DNA of 64,000 nt from Apostichopus japonicus. Its lineage: Eukaryota > Echinodermata > Holothuroidea > Aspidochirotida > Stichopodidae. The stretch is from NCBI RefSeq assembly GCF_037975245.1, contig NC_092571.1, forward strand, positions 26,800,564-26,864,563, in the 5' to 3' direction. The position numbers and the translations under genes were made by a program. The notes beneath the pieces were generated by a model that worked only from the letters and a program-made list of their open reading frames with translations, was not told where the DNA came from and ran no database searches. Below, in pieces: positions 24,091 to 37,512 of this stretch (its first letter is position 1; each line of letters begins with the position of its first letter).

Positions 24091-27000
24091 TTGCAAAAGA
24101 GAGTCCCGCTCTACAGCTATTACAGTGCGCCAAGCCGTCCGGCCACTGTATCGGCTGAGATATTAGCCGATTATTTAATAGTTAAGGCTTCTAATGCAAG
24201 CCAGAGTTGTAAAAGATCGGCAAAAGACGTCATCACCGGGGCTCGAACCACCGATTGCAAAAGAGAGTCCCGCTCTACAGCTATTACAGTGCGCCAAGCC
24301 GTCCGGCCAATGTATCGGCTGAGATATTAGCCGATTATTTATTAGTTAAGGCTGCTAATGCAAGCCAGAGTTGTAAAAAATCGGCAAAAGACGTCATCAC
24401 CGGGGCTCGAACCACCGATTGCAAAAGAGAGTCTCGCTATACAGCTATTACAGTGCGCCAAGCCGTCCGGCCACTGTATCGGCTGAGATATTAGCCGATT
24501 ATTTAATAGTTAAGGCTGCTAATGCAAGCCAGAGTTGTAAAAGATCGGCAAAAGACGTCATCACCGGGGCTCGAACCACCGATTGCAAAAGAGAGTCTCG
24601 CTCTACAGCTATTACAGTGCGCCATGCCGTCCGGCCACTGTATCGGCTGAGATATTAGCCGATTATTTAATAGTTAAGGCTGCTAATGCAAGCCAGAGTT
24701 GTAAAAGATCGGCAAAAGACGTCATCACCGGGGCTCGAACCACCGATTGCAAAAGAGAGTCTCGCTCTACAGCTATTACAGTGCGCCAAGCCGTCCGGCC
24801 ACTGTATCGGCTGAGATATTAGCCGATTATTTAATAGTTAAGGCTGCTAATGCAAGCCAGAGTTGTAAAAGATCGGCAAAAGACGTCATCACCGGGGCTC
24901 GAACCACCGATTGCAAAAGAGAGTCTCGCTCTACAGCTATTACAGTGCGCCAAGCCGTCCGGCCACTGTATCGGCTGAGATATTAGCCGATTATTTAATA
25001 GTTAAGGCTGCTAATGCAAGCCAGAGTTGTAAAAGATCGGCAAAAGACGTCATCACCGGGGCTCGAACCACCGATTGCAAAAGAGAGTCCCGCTCTACAG
25101 CTATTACAGTGCGCCAAGCCGTCCGGCCACTGTATCGGCTGAGATATTAGCCGATTATTTAATAGTTAAGGCTTCTAATGCAAGCCAGAGTTGTAAAAGA
25201 TCGGCAAAAGACGTCATCACCGGGGCTCGAACCACCGATTGCAAAAGAGAGTCCCGCTCTACAGCTATTACAGTGCGCCAAGCCGTCCGGCCAATGTATC
25301 GGCTGAGATATTAGCCGATTATTTATTAGTTAAGGCTGCTAATGCAAGCCAGAGTTGTAAAAAATCGGCAAAAGACGTCATCACCGGGGCTCGAACCACC
25401 GATTGCAAAAGAGAGTCTCGCTATACAGCTATTACAGTGCGCCAAGCCGTCCGGCCACTGTATCGGCTGAGATATTAGCCGATTATTTAATAGTTAAGGC
25501 TGCTAATGCAAGCCAGAGTTGTAAAAGATCGGCAAAAGACGTCATCACCGGGGCTCGAACCACCGATTGCAAAAGAGAGTCTCGCTCTACAGCTATTACA
25601 GTGCGCCAAGCTGTCCGGCCACTGTATCGGCTGAGATATTAGCCGATTATTTAATAGTTAAGGCTGCTAATGCAAGCCAGAGTTGTAAAAGATCGGCAAA
25701 AGACGTCATCACCGGGGCTCGAACCACCGATTGCAAAAGAGAGTCTCGCTCTACAGCTATTACAGTGCGCCATGCCGTCCGGCCACTGTATCGGCTGAGA
25801 TATTAGCCGATTATTTAATAGTTAAGGCTGCTAATGCAAGCCAGAGTTGTAAAAGATCGGCAAAAGACGTCATCACCGGGGCTCGAACCACCGATTGCAA
25901 AAGAGAGTCTCGCTCTACAGCTATTACAATGCGCCATGCCGTCCGGCCACTGTATCGGCTGAGATATTAGCCGATTATTTAATAGTTAAGGCTGCTAATG
26001 CAAGCCAGAGTTGTAAAAGATCGGCAAAAGACGTCATCACCGGGGCTCGAACCACCGATTGCAAAAGAGAGTCTCGCTCTACAGCTATTGCAGTGCGCCA
26101 AGCCGTCCGGCCACTGTATCGGCTGAGATATTAGCCGATTATTTAATAGTTAAGGCTGCTAATGCAAGCCAGAGTTGTAAAAAATCGGCAAAAGACGTCA
26201 TCACCGGGGCTCGAACCACCGATTGCAAAAGAGAGTCTCGCTATACAGCTATTACAGTGCGCCAAGCCGTCCGGCCACTGTATCGGCTGAGATATTAGCC
26301 GATTATTTATTAGTTAAGGCTGCTAATGCAAGCCAGAGTTGTAAAAAATCGGCAAAAGACGTCATCACCGGGGCTCGAACCACCGATTGCAAAAGAGAGT
26401 CTCGCTATACAGCTATTACAGTGCGCCAAGCCGTCCGGCCACTGTATCGGCTGAGATATTAGCCGATTATTTAATAGTTAAGGCTGCTAATGCAAGCCAG
26501 AGTTGTAAAAGATCGGCAAAAGACGTCATCACCGGGGCTCGAACCACCGATTGCAAAAGAGAGTCTCGCTCTACAGCTATTACAGTGCGCCAAGCCGTCC
26601 GGCCACTGTATCGGCTGAGATATTAGCCGATTATTTAATAGTTAAGGCTGCTAATGCAAGCCAGAGTTGTAAAAGATCGGCAAAAGACGTCATCACCGGG
26701 GCTCGAACCACCGATTGCAAAAGAGAGTCCCGCTCTACAGCTATTACAGTGCGCCAAGCCGTCCGGCCACTGTATCGGCTGAGATATTAGCCGATTATTT
26801 AATAGTTAAGGCTTCTAATGCAAGCCAGAGTTGTAAAAGATCGGCAAAAGACGTCATCACCGGGGCTCGAACCACCGATTGCAAAAGAGAGTCCCGCTCT
26901 ACAGCTATTACAGTGCGACAAGCCGTCCGGCCAATGTATCGGCTGAGATATTAGCCGATTATTTATTAGTTAAGGCTGCTAATGCAAGCCAGAGTTGTAA

Positions 27001-30000
27001 AAGATCGGCAAAAGACGTCATCACCGGGGCTCGAACCACCGATTGCAAAAGAGAGTCTCGCTATACAGCTATTACAGTGCGCCAAGCCGTCCGGCCACTG
27101 TATCGGCTGAGATATTAGCCGATTATTTAATAGTTAAGGCTGCTAATGCAAGCCAGAGTTGTAAAAAATGTGCAAAAGACGTCATCACCGGGGCTCGAAC
27201 CACCGATTGCAAAAGAGAGTCTCGCTCTACAGCTATTACAGTGCGCCAAGCCGTCCGGCCACTGTATCGGCTGAGATATTAGCCGATTATTTAATAGTTA
27301 AGGCTGCTAATGCAAGCCAGAGTTGTAAAAGATCGGCAAAAGACGTCATCACCGGGGCTCGAACCACCGATTGCAAAAGAGAGTCTCGCTCTACAGCTAT
27401 TACAGTGCGCCAAGCTGTCCGGCCACTGTATCGGCTGAGATATTAGCCGATTATTTAATAGTTAAGGCTGCTAATGCAAGCCAGAGTTGTAAAAGATCGG
27501 CAAAAGACGTCATCACCGGGGCTCGAACCACCGATTGCAAAAGAGAGTCTCGCTCTACAGCTATTACAGTGCGCCATGCCGTCCGGCCACTGTATCGGCT
27601 GAGATATTAGCCGATTATTTAATAGTTAAGGCTGCTAATGCAAGCCAGAGTTGTAAAAGATCGGCAAAAGACGTCATCACCGGGGCTCGAACCACCGATT
27701 GCAAAAGAGAGTCTCGCTCTACAGCTATTACAATGCGCCATGCCGTCCGGCCACTGTATCGGCTGAGATATTAGCCGATTATTTAATAGTTAAGGCTGCT
27801 AATGCAAGCCAGAGTTGTAAAAGATCGGCAAAAGACGTCATCACCGGGGCTCGAACCACCGATTGCAAAAGAGAGTCTCGCTCTACAGCTATTACAGTGC
27901 GCCAAGCCGTCCGGCCACTGTATCGGCTGAGATATCAGCCGATTATTTAATAGTTAAGGCTGCTAATGCAAGCCAGAGTTGTAAAAGATCGGCAAAAGAC
28001 GTCATCACCGGGGCTCGAACCACCGATTGCAAAAGAGAGTCTCGCTCTACAGCTATTACAGTGCGCCATGCCGTCCGGCCACTGTATCGGCTGAGATATT
28101 AGCCGATTATTTAATAGTTAAGGCTGCTAATGCAAGCCAGAGTTGTAAAAGATCGGCAAAAGACGTCATCACCGGGGCTCGAACCACCGATTGCAAAAGA
28201 GAGTCTCGCTCTACAGCTATTACAGTGCGCCATGCCGTCCGGCCACTGTATCGGCTGAGATATTAGCCGATTATTTAATAGTTAAGGCTGCTAATGCAAG
28301 CCAGAGTTGTAAAAGATCGGCAAAAGACGTCATCACCGGGGCTCGAACCACCGATTGCAAAAGAGAGTCTCGCTCTACAGCTATTACAGTGCGCCATGCC
28401 GTCCGGCCACTGTATCGGCTGAGATATTAGCCGATTATTTAATAGTTAAGGCTGCTAATGCAAGCCAGAGTTGTAAAAGATCGGCAAAAGACGTCATCAC
28501 CGGGGCTCGAACCACCGATTGCAAAAGAGAGTCTCGCTCTACAGCTATTACAGTGCGCCAAGCCGTCCGGCCACTGTATCGGCTGAGATATTAGCCGATT
28601 ATTTAATAGTTAAGGCTGCTAATGCAAGCCAGAGTTGTAAAAGATCGGCAAAAGACGTCATCACCGGGGCTCGAACCACCGATTGCAAAAGAGAGTCCCG
28701 CTCTACAGCTATTACAGTGCGCCAAGCCGTCCGGCCACTGTATCGGCTGAGATATTAGCCGATTATTTAATAGTTAAGGCTTCTAATGCAAGCCAGAGTT
28801 GTAAAAGATCGGCAAAAGACGTCATCACCGGGGCTCGAACCACCGATTGCAAAAGAGAGTCCCGCTCTACAGCTATTACAGTGCGCCAAGCCGTCCGGCC
28901 AATGTATCGGCTGAGATATTAGCCGATTATTTATTAGTTAAGGCTGCTAATGCAAGCCAGAGTTGTAAAAAATCGGCAAAAGACGTCATCACCGGGGCTC
29001 GAACCACCGATTGCAAAAGAGAGTCTCGCTATACAGCTATTACAGTGCGCCAAGCCGTCCGGCCACTGTATCGGCTGAGATATTAGCCGATTATTTAATA
29101 GTTAAGGCTGCTAATGCAAGCCAGAGTTGTAAAAAATGTGCAAAAGACGTCATCACCGGGGCTCGAACCACCGATTGCAAAAGAGAGTCTCGCTCTACAG
29201 CTATTACAGTGCGCCAAGCCGTCCGGCCACTGTATCGGCTGAGATATTAGCCGATTATTTAATAGTTAAGGCTGCTAATGCAAGCCAGAGTTGTAAAAGA
29301 TCGGCAAAAGACGTCATCACCGGGGCTCGAACCACCGATTGCAAAAGAGAGTCTCGCTCTACAGCTATTACAGTGCGCCATGCCGTCCGGCCACTGTATC
29401 GGCTGAGATATTAGCCGATTATTTAATAGTTAAGGCTGCTAATGCAAGCCAGAGTTGTAAAAGATCGGCAAAAGACGTCATCACCGGGGCTCGAACCACC
29501 GATTGCAAAAGAGAGTCTCGCTCTACAGCTATTACAATGCGCCATGCCGTCCGGCCACTGTATCGGCTGAGATATTAGCCGATTATTTAATAGTTAAGGC
29601 TGCTAATGCAAGCCAGAGTTGTAAAAGATCGGCAAAAGACGTCATCACCGGGGCTCGAACCACCGATTGCAAAAGAGAGTCCCGCTCTACAGCTATTACA
29701 ATGCGCCATGCCGTCCGGCCACTGTATCGGCTGAGATATTAGCCGATTATTTAATAGTTAAGGCTGCTAATGCAAGCCAGAGTTGTAAAAGATCGGCAAA
29801 AGACGTCATCACCGGGGCTCGAACCACCGATTGCAAAAGAGAGTCTCGCTCTACAGCTATTACAGTGCGCCAAGCCGTCCGGCCACTGTATCGGCTGAGA
29901 TATTAGCCGATTATTTAATAGTTAAGGCTGCTAATGCAAGCCAGAGTTGTAAAAGATCGGCAAAAGACGTCATCACCGGGGCTCGAACCACCGATTGCAA

Positions 30001-30650
30001 AAGAGAGTCTCGCTCTACAGCTATTACAGTGCGCCATGCCGTCCGGCCACTGTATCGGCTGAGATATTAGCCGATTATTTAATAGTTAAGGCTGCTAATG
30101 CAAGCCAGAGTTGTAAAAGATCGGCAAAAGACGTCATCACCGGGGCTCGAACCACCGATTGCAAAAGAGAGTCTCGCTCTACAGCTATTACAGTGCGCCA
30201 TGCCGTCCGGCCACTGTATCGGCTGAGATATCAGCCGATTATTTAATAGTTAAGGCTGCTAATGCAAGCCAGAGTTGTAAAAGATCGGCAAAAGACGTCA
30301 TCACCGGGGCTCGAACCACCGATTGCAAAAGAGAGTCTCGCTCTACAGCTATTACAGTGCGCCAAGCCGTCCGGCCACTGTATCGGCTGAGATATTAGCC
30401 GATTATTTAATAGTTAAGGCTGCTAATGCAAGCCAGAGTTGTAAAAGATCGGCAAAAGACGTCATCACCGGGGCTCGAACCACCGATTGCAAAAGAGAGT
30501 CTCGCTCTACAGCTATTACAGTGCGCCAAGCCGTCCGGCCACTGTATCGGCTGAGATATTAGCCGATTATTTAATAGTTAAGGCTGCTAATGCAAGCCAG
30601 AGTTGTAAAAGATCGGCAAAAGACGTCATCACCGGGGCTCGAACCACCGA
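24091..30650. repeat. higher-order repeats in the left domain of the satellite
   Basis: A marked pair of units recurs at 24091, 25075, 26715 and 28683, at steps of 6, 10 and 12 units. The first unit of the pair is followed by AAGGCTTCTAATG and then CCGGCCAATGTATC. The second has TTTATTAGTTAAGG and, in three of the four copies, AAAAAATCGG. Blocks 26715-28682 and 28683-30650 (12 units each) share further private changes, such as AAAAAATGTGCAAAAG near 27165 and 29133. This shows multi-unit duplication within the array. Confidence 0.8.
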
Positions 30651-33600
30651 TTGCAAAAGAGAGTCTCGCTCTACAGCTATTACAATGCGCCATGCCGTCC
30701 GGCCACTGTATCGGCTGAGATATTAGCCGATTATTTAATAGTTAAGGTTGCTAATGCAAGCCAGAGTTGTAAAAGATCGGCAAAAGACGTCATCACCGGG
30801 GCTCGAACCACCGATTGCAAAAGAGAGTGTCGCTCTACAGCTATTACAGTGCGCCAAGCCGTCCGGCCACTGTATCGGCTGAGATATTAGCCGATTATTT
30901 AATAGTTAAGGCTGCTAATGCAAGCCAGAGTTGTAAAAGATCGGCAAAAGACGTCATCACCGGGGCTCGAACCACCGATTGCAAAAGAGAGTCTCGCTCT
31001 ACAGCTATTACAGTGCGCCAAGCCGTCCGGCCACTGTATCGGCTGAGATATTAGCCGATTATTTAATAGTTAAGGCTGCTAATGCAATCCAGAGTTGTAA
31101 AAGATCGGCAAAAGACGTCATCACCGGGGTTCGAACCACCGATTGCAAAAGAGAGTCTCGCTCTACAGCTATTACAGTGCGCCAAGCCGTCCGGCCAATG
31201 TATCGGCTGAGATATTAGCCGATTATTTATTAGTTAAGGCTGCTAATGCAAGCCAGAGTTGTAAAAAATCGGCAAAAGACGTCATCACCGGGGCTCGAAC
31301 CACCGATTGCAAAAGAGAGTCTCGCTCTACAGCTATTACAGTGCGCCAAGCCGTCCGGCCACTGTATCGGCTGAGATATTAGCCGATTATTTAATAGTTA
31401 AGGCTGCTAATGCAAGCCAGAGTTGTAAAAAATCGGCAAAAGACGTCATCACCGGGGCTCGAACCACCGATTGCAAAAGAGAGTCCCGCTCTACAGCTAT
31501 TACAGTGCGCCAAGCCGTCCGGCCACTGTATCGGCTGAGATATTAGCCGATTATTTAATAGTTAAGGCTGCTAATGCAAGCCAGAGTTGTAAAAGATCGG
31601 CAAAAGACGTCATCACCGGGGCTCGAACCACCGATTGCAAAAGAGAGTGTCGCTCTACAGCTATTACAGTGCGCCAAGCCGTCCGGCCACTGTATCGGCT
31701 GAGATATTAGCCGATTAATTAATAGTTAAGGCTGCTAATGCAAGCCAGAGTTGTAAAAGATCGGCAAAAGACGTCATCACCGGGGCTCGAACCACCGATT
31801 GCAAAAGAGAGTCCCGCTCTACAGCTATTACAGTGCGCCAAGCCGTCCGGCCACTGTATCGGCTGAGATATTAGCCGATTATTTATTAGTTAAGGCTGCT
31901 AATGCAAGCCAGAGTTGTAAAAGATCGGCAAAAGACGTCATCACCGGGGCTCGAACCACCGATTGCAAAAGAGAGTCTCGCTCTACAGCTATTACAGTGC
32001 GCCAAGCCGTCCGGCCACTGTATCGGCTGAGATATTAGCCGATTATTTAATAGTTAAGGCTGCTAATGCAAGCAAGAGTTGTAAAAGATCGGCAAAAGAC
32101 GTCATCACCGGGGCTCGAACCACCGATTGCAAAAGAGAGTCTCGCTCTACAGCTATTACAGTGCGCCAAGCCGTCCGGCCACTGTATCGGCTGAGATATT
32201 AGCCGATTACTTAATAGTTAAGGCTGCTAATGCAAGCCAGAGTTGTAAAAGATCGGCAAAAGACGTCATCACCGGGGCTCGAACCACCGATTGCAAAAGA
32301 GAGTCTCGCTCTACAGCTATTACAGTGCGCCATGCCGTCCGGCCACTGTATCGGCTGAGATATTAGCCGATTATTTAATAGTTAAGGCTGCTAATGCAAG
32401 CCAGAGTTGTAAAAGATCGGCAAAAGACGTCATCACCGGGGCTCGAACCACCGATTGCAAAAGAGAGTCTCGCTCTACAGCTATTACAGTGCGCCATGCC
32501 GTCCGGCCACTGTATCGGCTGAGATATTAGCCGATTATTTAATAGTTAAGGCTGCTAATGCAAGTCAGAGTTGTAAAAGATCGGCAAAAGACGTCATCAC
32601 CGGGGCTCGAACCACCGATTGCAAAAGAGAGTCTCGCTCTACAGCTATTACAGTGCGCCAAGCCGTCCGGCCACTGTATCGGCTGAGATATTAGCCGATT
32701 ATTTAATAGTTAAGGCTGCTAATGCAAGCCAGAGTTGTAAAAAATGTGCAAAAGACGTCATCACCGGGGCTCGAACCACCGATTGCAAAAGAGAGTCTCG
32801 CTCTACAGCTATTACAGTGCGCCAAGCCGTCCGGCCACTGTATCGGCTGAGATATTAGCCGATTATTTAATAGTTAAGGCTGCTAATGCAAGCCAGAGTT
32901 GTAAAAGATCGGCAAAAGACGTCATCACCGGGGCTCGAACCACCGATTGCAAAAGAGAGTCTCGCTCTACAGCTATTACAGTGCGCCATGCCGTCCGGCC
33001 ACTGTATCGGCTGAGATATTAGCCGATTATTTAATAGTTAAGGCTGCTAATGCAAGCCAGAGTTGTAAAAGATCGGCAAAAGACGTCATCACCGGGGCTC
33101 GAACCACCGATTGCAAAAGAGAGTCTCGCTCTACAGCTATTACAATGCGCCATGCCGTCCGGCCACTGTATCGGCTGAGATATTAGCCGATTATTTAATA
33201 GTTAAGGCTGCTAATGCAAGCCAGAGTTGTAAAAGATCGGCAAAAGACGTCATCACCGGGGCTCGAACCACCGATTGCAAAAGAGAGTCTCGCTCTACAG
33301 CTATTACAGTGCGCCAAGCCGTCCGGCCACTGTATCGGCTGAGATATTAGCCGATTATTTAATAGTTAAGGCTGCTAATGCAAGCCAGAGTTGTAAAAGA
33401 TCGGCAAAAGACGTCATCACCGGGGCTCGAACCACCGATTGCAAAAGAGAGTCTCGCTCTACAGCTATTACAGTGCGCCATGCCGTCCGGCCACTGTATC
33501 GGCTGAGAAGGCTGCTAATGCAAGCCAGAGTTGTAAAAGATCGGCAAAAGACGTCATCACCGGGGCTCGAACCACCGATTGCAAAAGAGAGTCTCGCTCT

Positions 33601-36600
33601 ACAGCTATTACAGTGCGCCAAGCCGTCCGGCCACTGTATCGGCTGAGATATCAGCCGATTATTTAATAGTTAAGGCTGCTAATGCAAGCCAGAGTTGTAA
33701 AAGATCGGCAAAAGACGTCATCACCGGGGCTCGAACCACCGATTGCAAAAGAGAGTCTCGCTCTACAGCTATTACAGTGCGCCAAGCCGTCCGGCCACTG
33801 TATCGGCTGAGATATTAGCCGATTATTTAATAGTTAAGGCTGCTAATGCAAGCCAGAGTTGTAAAAGATCGGCAAAAGACGTCATCACCGGGGCTCGAAC
33901 CACCGATTGCAAAAGAGAGTCTCGCTCTACAGCTATTACAGTGCGCCAAGCCGTCCGGCCACTGTATCGGCTGAGATATTAGCCGATTATTTAATAGTTA
34001 AGGCTGCTAATGCAAGCCAGAGTTGTAAAAGATCGGCAAAAGACGTCATCACCGGGGCTCGAACCACCGATTGCAAAAGAGAGTCTCGCTCTACAGCTAT
34101 TACAATGCGCTATGCCGTCCGGCCACTGTATCGGCTGAGATATTAGCCGATTATTTAATAGTTAAGGCTGCTAATGCAAGCCAGAGTTGTAAAAGATCGG
34201 CAAAAGACGTCATCACCGGGGCTCGAACCACCGATTGCAAAAGAGAGTCTCGCTCTACAGCTATTACAGTGCGCCAAGCCGTCCGGCCACTGTATCGGCT
34301 GAGATATTAGCCGATTATTTAATAGTTAAGGCTGCTAATGCAAGCCAGAGTTGTAAAGTATCGGCAAAAGACGTCATCACCGGGGCTCGAACCACCGATT
34401 GCAAAAGAGAGTCTCGCTCTACAGCTATTACAGTGCGCCATGCCGTCCGGCCACTGTATCGGCTGAGATATTAGCCGATTATTTAATAGTTAAGGCTGCT
34501 AATGCAAGCCAGAGTTGTAAAAGATCGGCAAAAGACGTCATCACCGGGGCTCGAACCACCGATTGCAAAAGAGAGTCTCGCTCTACAGCTATTACAGTGC
34601 GCCATGCCGTCCGGGCACTGTATCGGCTGAGATATTAGCCGATTATTTAATAGTTAAGGCTGCTAATGCAAGCCAGAGTTGTAAAAGATCGGCAAAAGAC
34701 GTCATCACCGGGGCTCGAACCACCGATTGCAAAAGAGAGTCTCGCTCTACAGCTATTACAGTGCGCCATGCCGTCCGGCCACTGTATCGGCTGAGATATT
34801 AGCCGATTATTTAATAGTTAAGGCTGCTAATGCAAGCCAGAGTTGTAAAAGATCGGCAAAAGACGTCATCACCGGGGCTCGAACCACCGATTGCAAAAGA
34901 GAGTCTCGCTCTACAGCTATTACAGTGCGCCAAGCCGTCCGGCCACTGTATCGGCTGAGATATTAGCCGATTATTTAATAGTTAAGGCTGCTAATGCAAG
35001 CCAGAGTTGTAAAAGATCGGCAAAAGACGTCATCACCGGGGCTCGAACCACCGATTGCAAAAGAGAGTCTCGCTCTACAGCTATTACAGTGCGCCAAGCC
35101 GTCCGGCCACTGTATCGGCTGAGATATCAGCCGATTATTTAATAGTTAAGGCTGCTAATGCAAGCCAGAGTTGTAAAAGATCGGCAAAAGACGTCATCAC
35201 CGGGGCTCGAACCACCGATTGCAAAAGAGAGTCCCGCTCTACAGCTATTACAGTGCGCCAAGCCGTCCGGCCACTGTATCGGCTGAGATATGAGCCGATT
35301 ATTTAATAGTTAAGGCTGCTAATGCAAGCCAGAGTTGTAAAAGATCGGCAAAAGACGTCATCACCGGGGCTCGAACCACCGATTGCAAAAGAGAGTCTCG
35401 CTCTACAGCTATTGCAGTGCGCCAAGCCGTCCGGCCACTGTATCGGCTGAGATATTAGCCGATTATTTAATAGTTAAGGCTTCTAATGCAAGCCAGAGTT
35501 GTAAAAGATCGGCAAAAGACGTCATCACCGGGGCTCGAACCACCGATTGCAAAAGAGAGTCTCGCTCTACAGCTATTGCAGTGCGCCAAGCCGTCCGGCC
35601 ACTGTATCGGCTGAGATATTAGCCGATTATTTAATAGTTAAGGCTGCTAATGCAAGCCAGAGTTGTAAAAGATCGGCAAAAGACGTCATCACCGGGGCTC
35701 GAACCACCGATTGCAAAAGAGAGTCTCGCTCTACAGCTATTGCAGTGCGCCAAGCCGTCCGGCCACTGTATCGGCTGAGATATTAGCCGATTATTTAAGT
35801 TAAGGCTTCTAATGCAAGCCAGAGTTGTAAAAGATCGGCAAAAGACGTCATCACCGGGGCTCGAACCACCGATTGCAAAAGAGAGTCTCGCTCTACAGCT
35901 ATTGCAGTGCGCCAAGCCGTCCGGCCACTGTATCGGCTGAGATATTAGCCGATTATTTAATAGTTAAGGCTTCTAATGCAAGCCAGAGTTGTAAAAGATC
36001 GGCAAAAGACGTCATCACCGGGGCTCGAACCACCGATTGCAAAAGAGAGTCTCGCTCTACAGCTATTGCAGTGCGCCAAGCCGTCCGGCCACTGTATCGG
36101 CTGAGATATTAGCCGATTATTTAATAGTTAAGGCTTCTTATGCAAGCCAGAGTTGTAAAAGATCGGCAAAAGACGTCATCACCGTTGCTCGAACCACCGA
36201 TTGCAAAAGAGAGTCTCGCTCTACAGCTATTGCAGTGCGCCAAGCCGTCCGGCCACTGTATCGGCTGAGATATGAGCCGATTATTTAATAGTTAAGGCTT
36301 CTAATGCAAGCCAGAGTTGTAAAAGATCGGCAAAAGACGTCATCACCGGGGCTCGAACCACCGATTGCAAAAGAGAGTCTCGCTCTACAGCTATTACAGT
36401 GCGCCAAGCCGTCCGGCCACTGTATCGGCTGAGATATGAGCCGATTATTTAATAGTTAAGGCTGCTTATGCAAGCCAGAGTTGTAAAAGATCGGCAAAAG
36501 ACGTCATCACCGGGGCTCGAACCACCGATTGCAAAAGAGAGTCCCGCTCTACAGCTATTACAGTGCGCCAAGCCGTCCGGCCACTGTATCGGCTGAGATA

Positions 36601-37512
36601 TGAGCCGATTATTTAATAGTTAAGGCTGCTAATGCAAGCCAGAGTTGTAAAAGATCGGCAAAAGACGTCATCACCGGGGCTCGAACCACCGATTGCAAAA
36701 GAGAGTCCCGCTCTACAGCTATCACAGTGCGCCAAGCCGTCCGGCCACTGTATCGGCTGAGATATGAGCCGATTATTTAATAGTTAAGGCTGCTAATGCA
36801 AGCCAGAGTTGTAAAAGATCGGCAAAAGACGTCATCACCGGGGCTCGAACCACCGATTGCAAAAGAGAGTCCCGCTCTACAGCTATTACAGTGCGCCAAG
36901 CCGTCCGGCCACTGTATCGGCTGAGATATTAGCCGATTATTTAATAGTTAAGGCTGCTAATGCAAGCCAGAGTTGTAAAAGATCGGCAAAAGACGTCATC
37001 ACCGGGGCTCGAACCACCGATTGCAAAAGAGAGTCCCGCTCTACAGCTATTACAGTGCGCCAAGCCGTCCGGCCACTGTATCGGCTGAGATATGAGCCGA
37101 TTATTTAGTAGTTAAGGCTGCTAATGCAAGCCAGAGTTGTAAAAGATCGGCAAAAGACGTCATCACCGGGGCTCGAACCACCGATTGCAAAAGAGAGTCC
37201 CGCTCTACAGCTATTACAGTGCGCCAAGCCGTCCGGCCACTGTATCGGCTGAGATATGAGCCGATTATTTAATAGTTAAGGCTGCTAATGCAAGCCAGAG
37301 TTGTAAAAGATCGGCAAAAGACGTCATCACCGGGGCTCGAACCACCGATTGCAAAAGAGAGTCCCGCTCTACAGCTATTACAGTGCGCCAAGCCGTCCGG
37401 CCACTGTATCGGCTGAGATATGAGCCGATTATTTAATAGTTAAGGCTGCTAATGCAAGCCAGAGTTGTAAAAGATCGGCAAAAGACGTCATCACCGGGGC
37501 TCGAACCACCGA

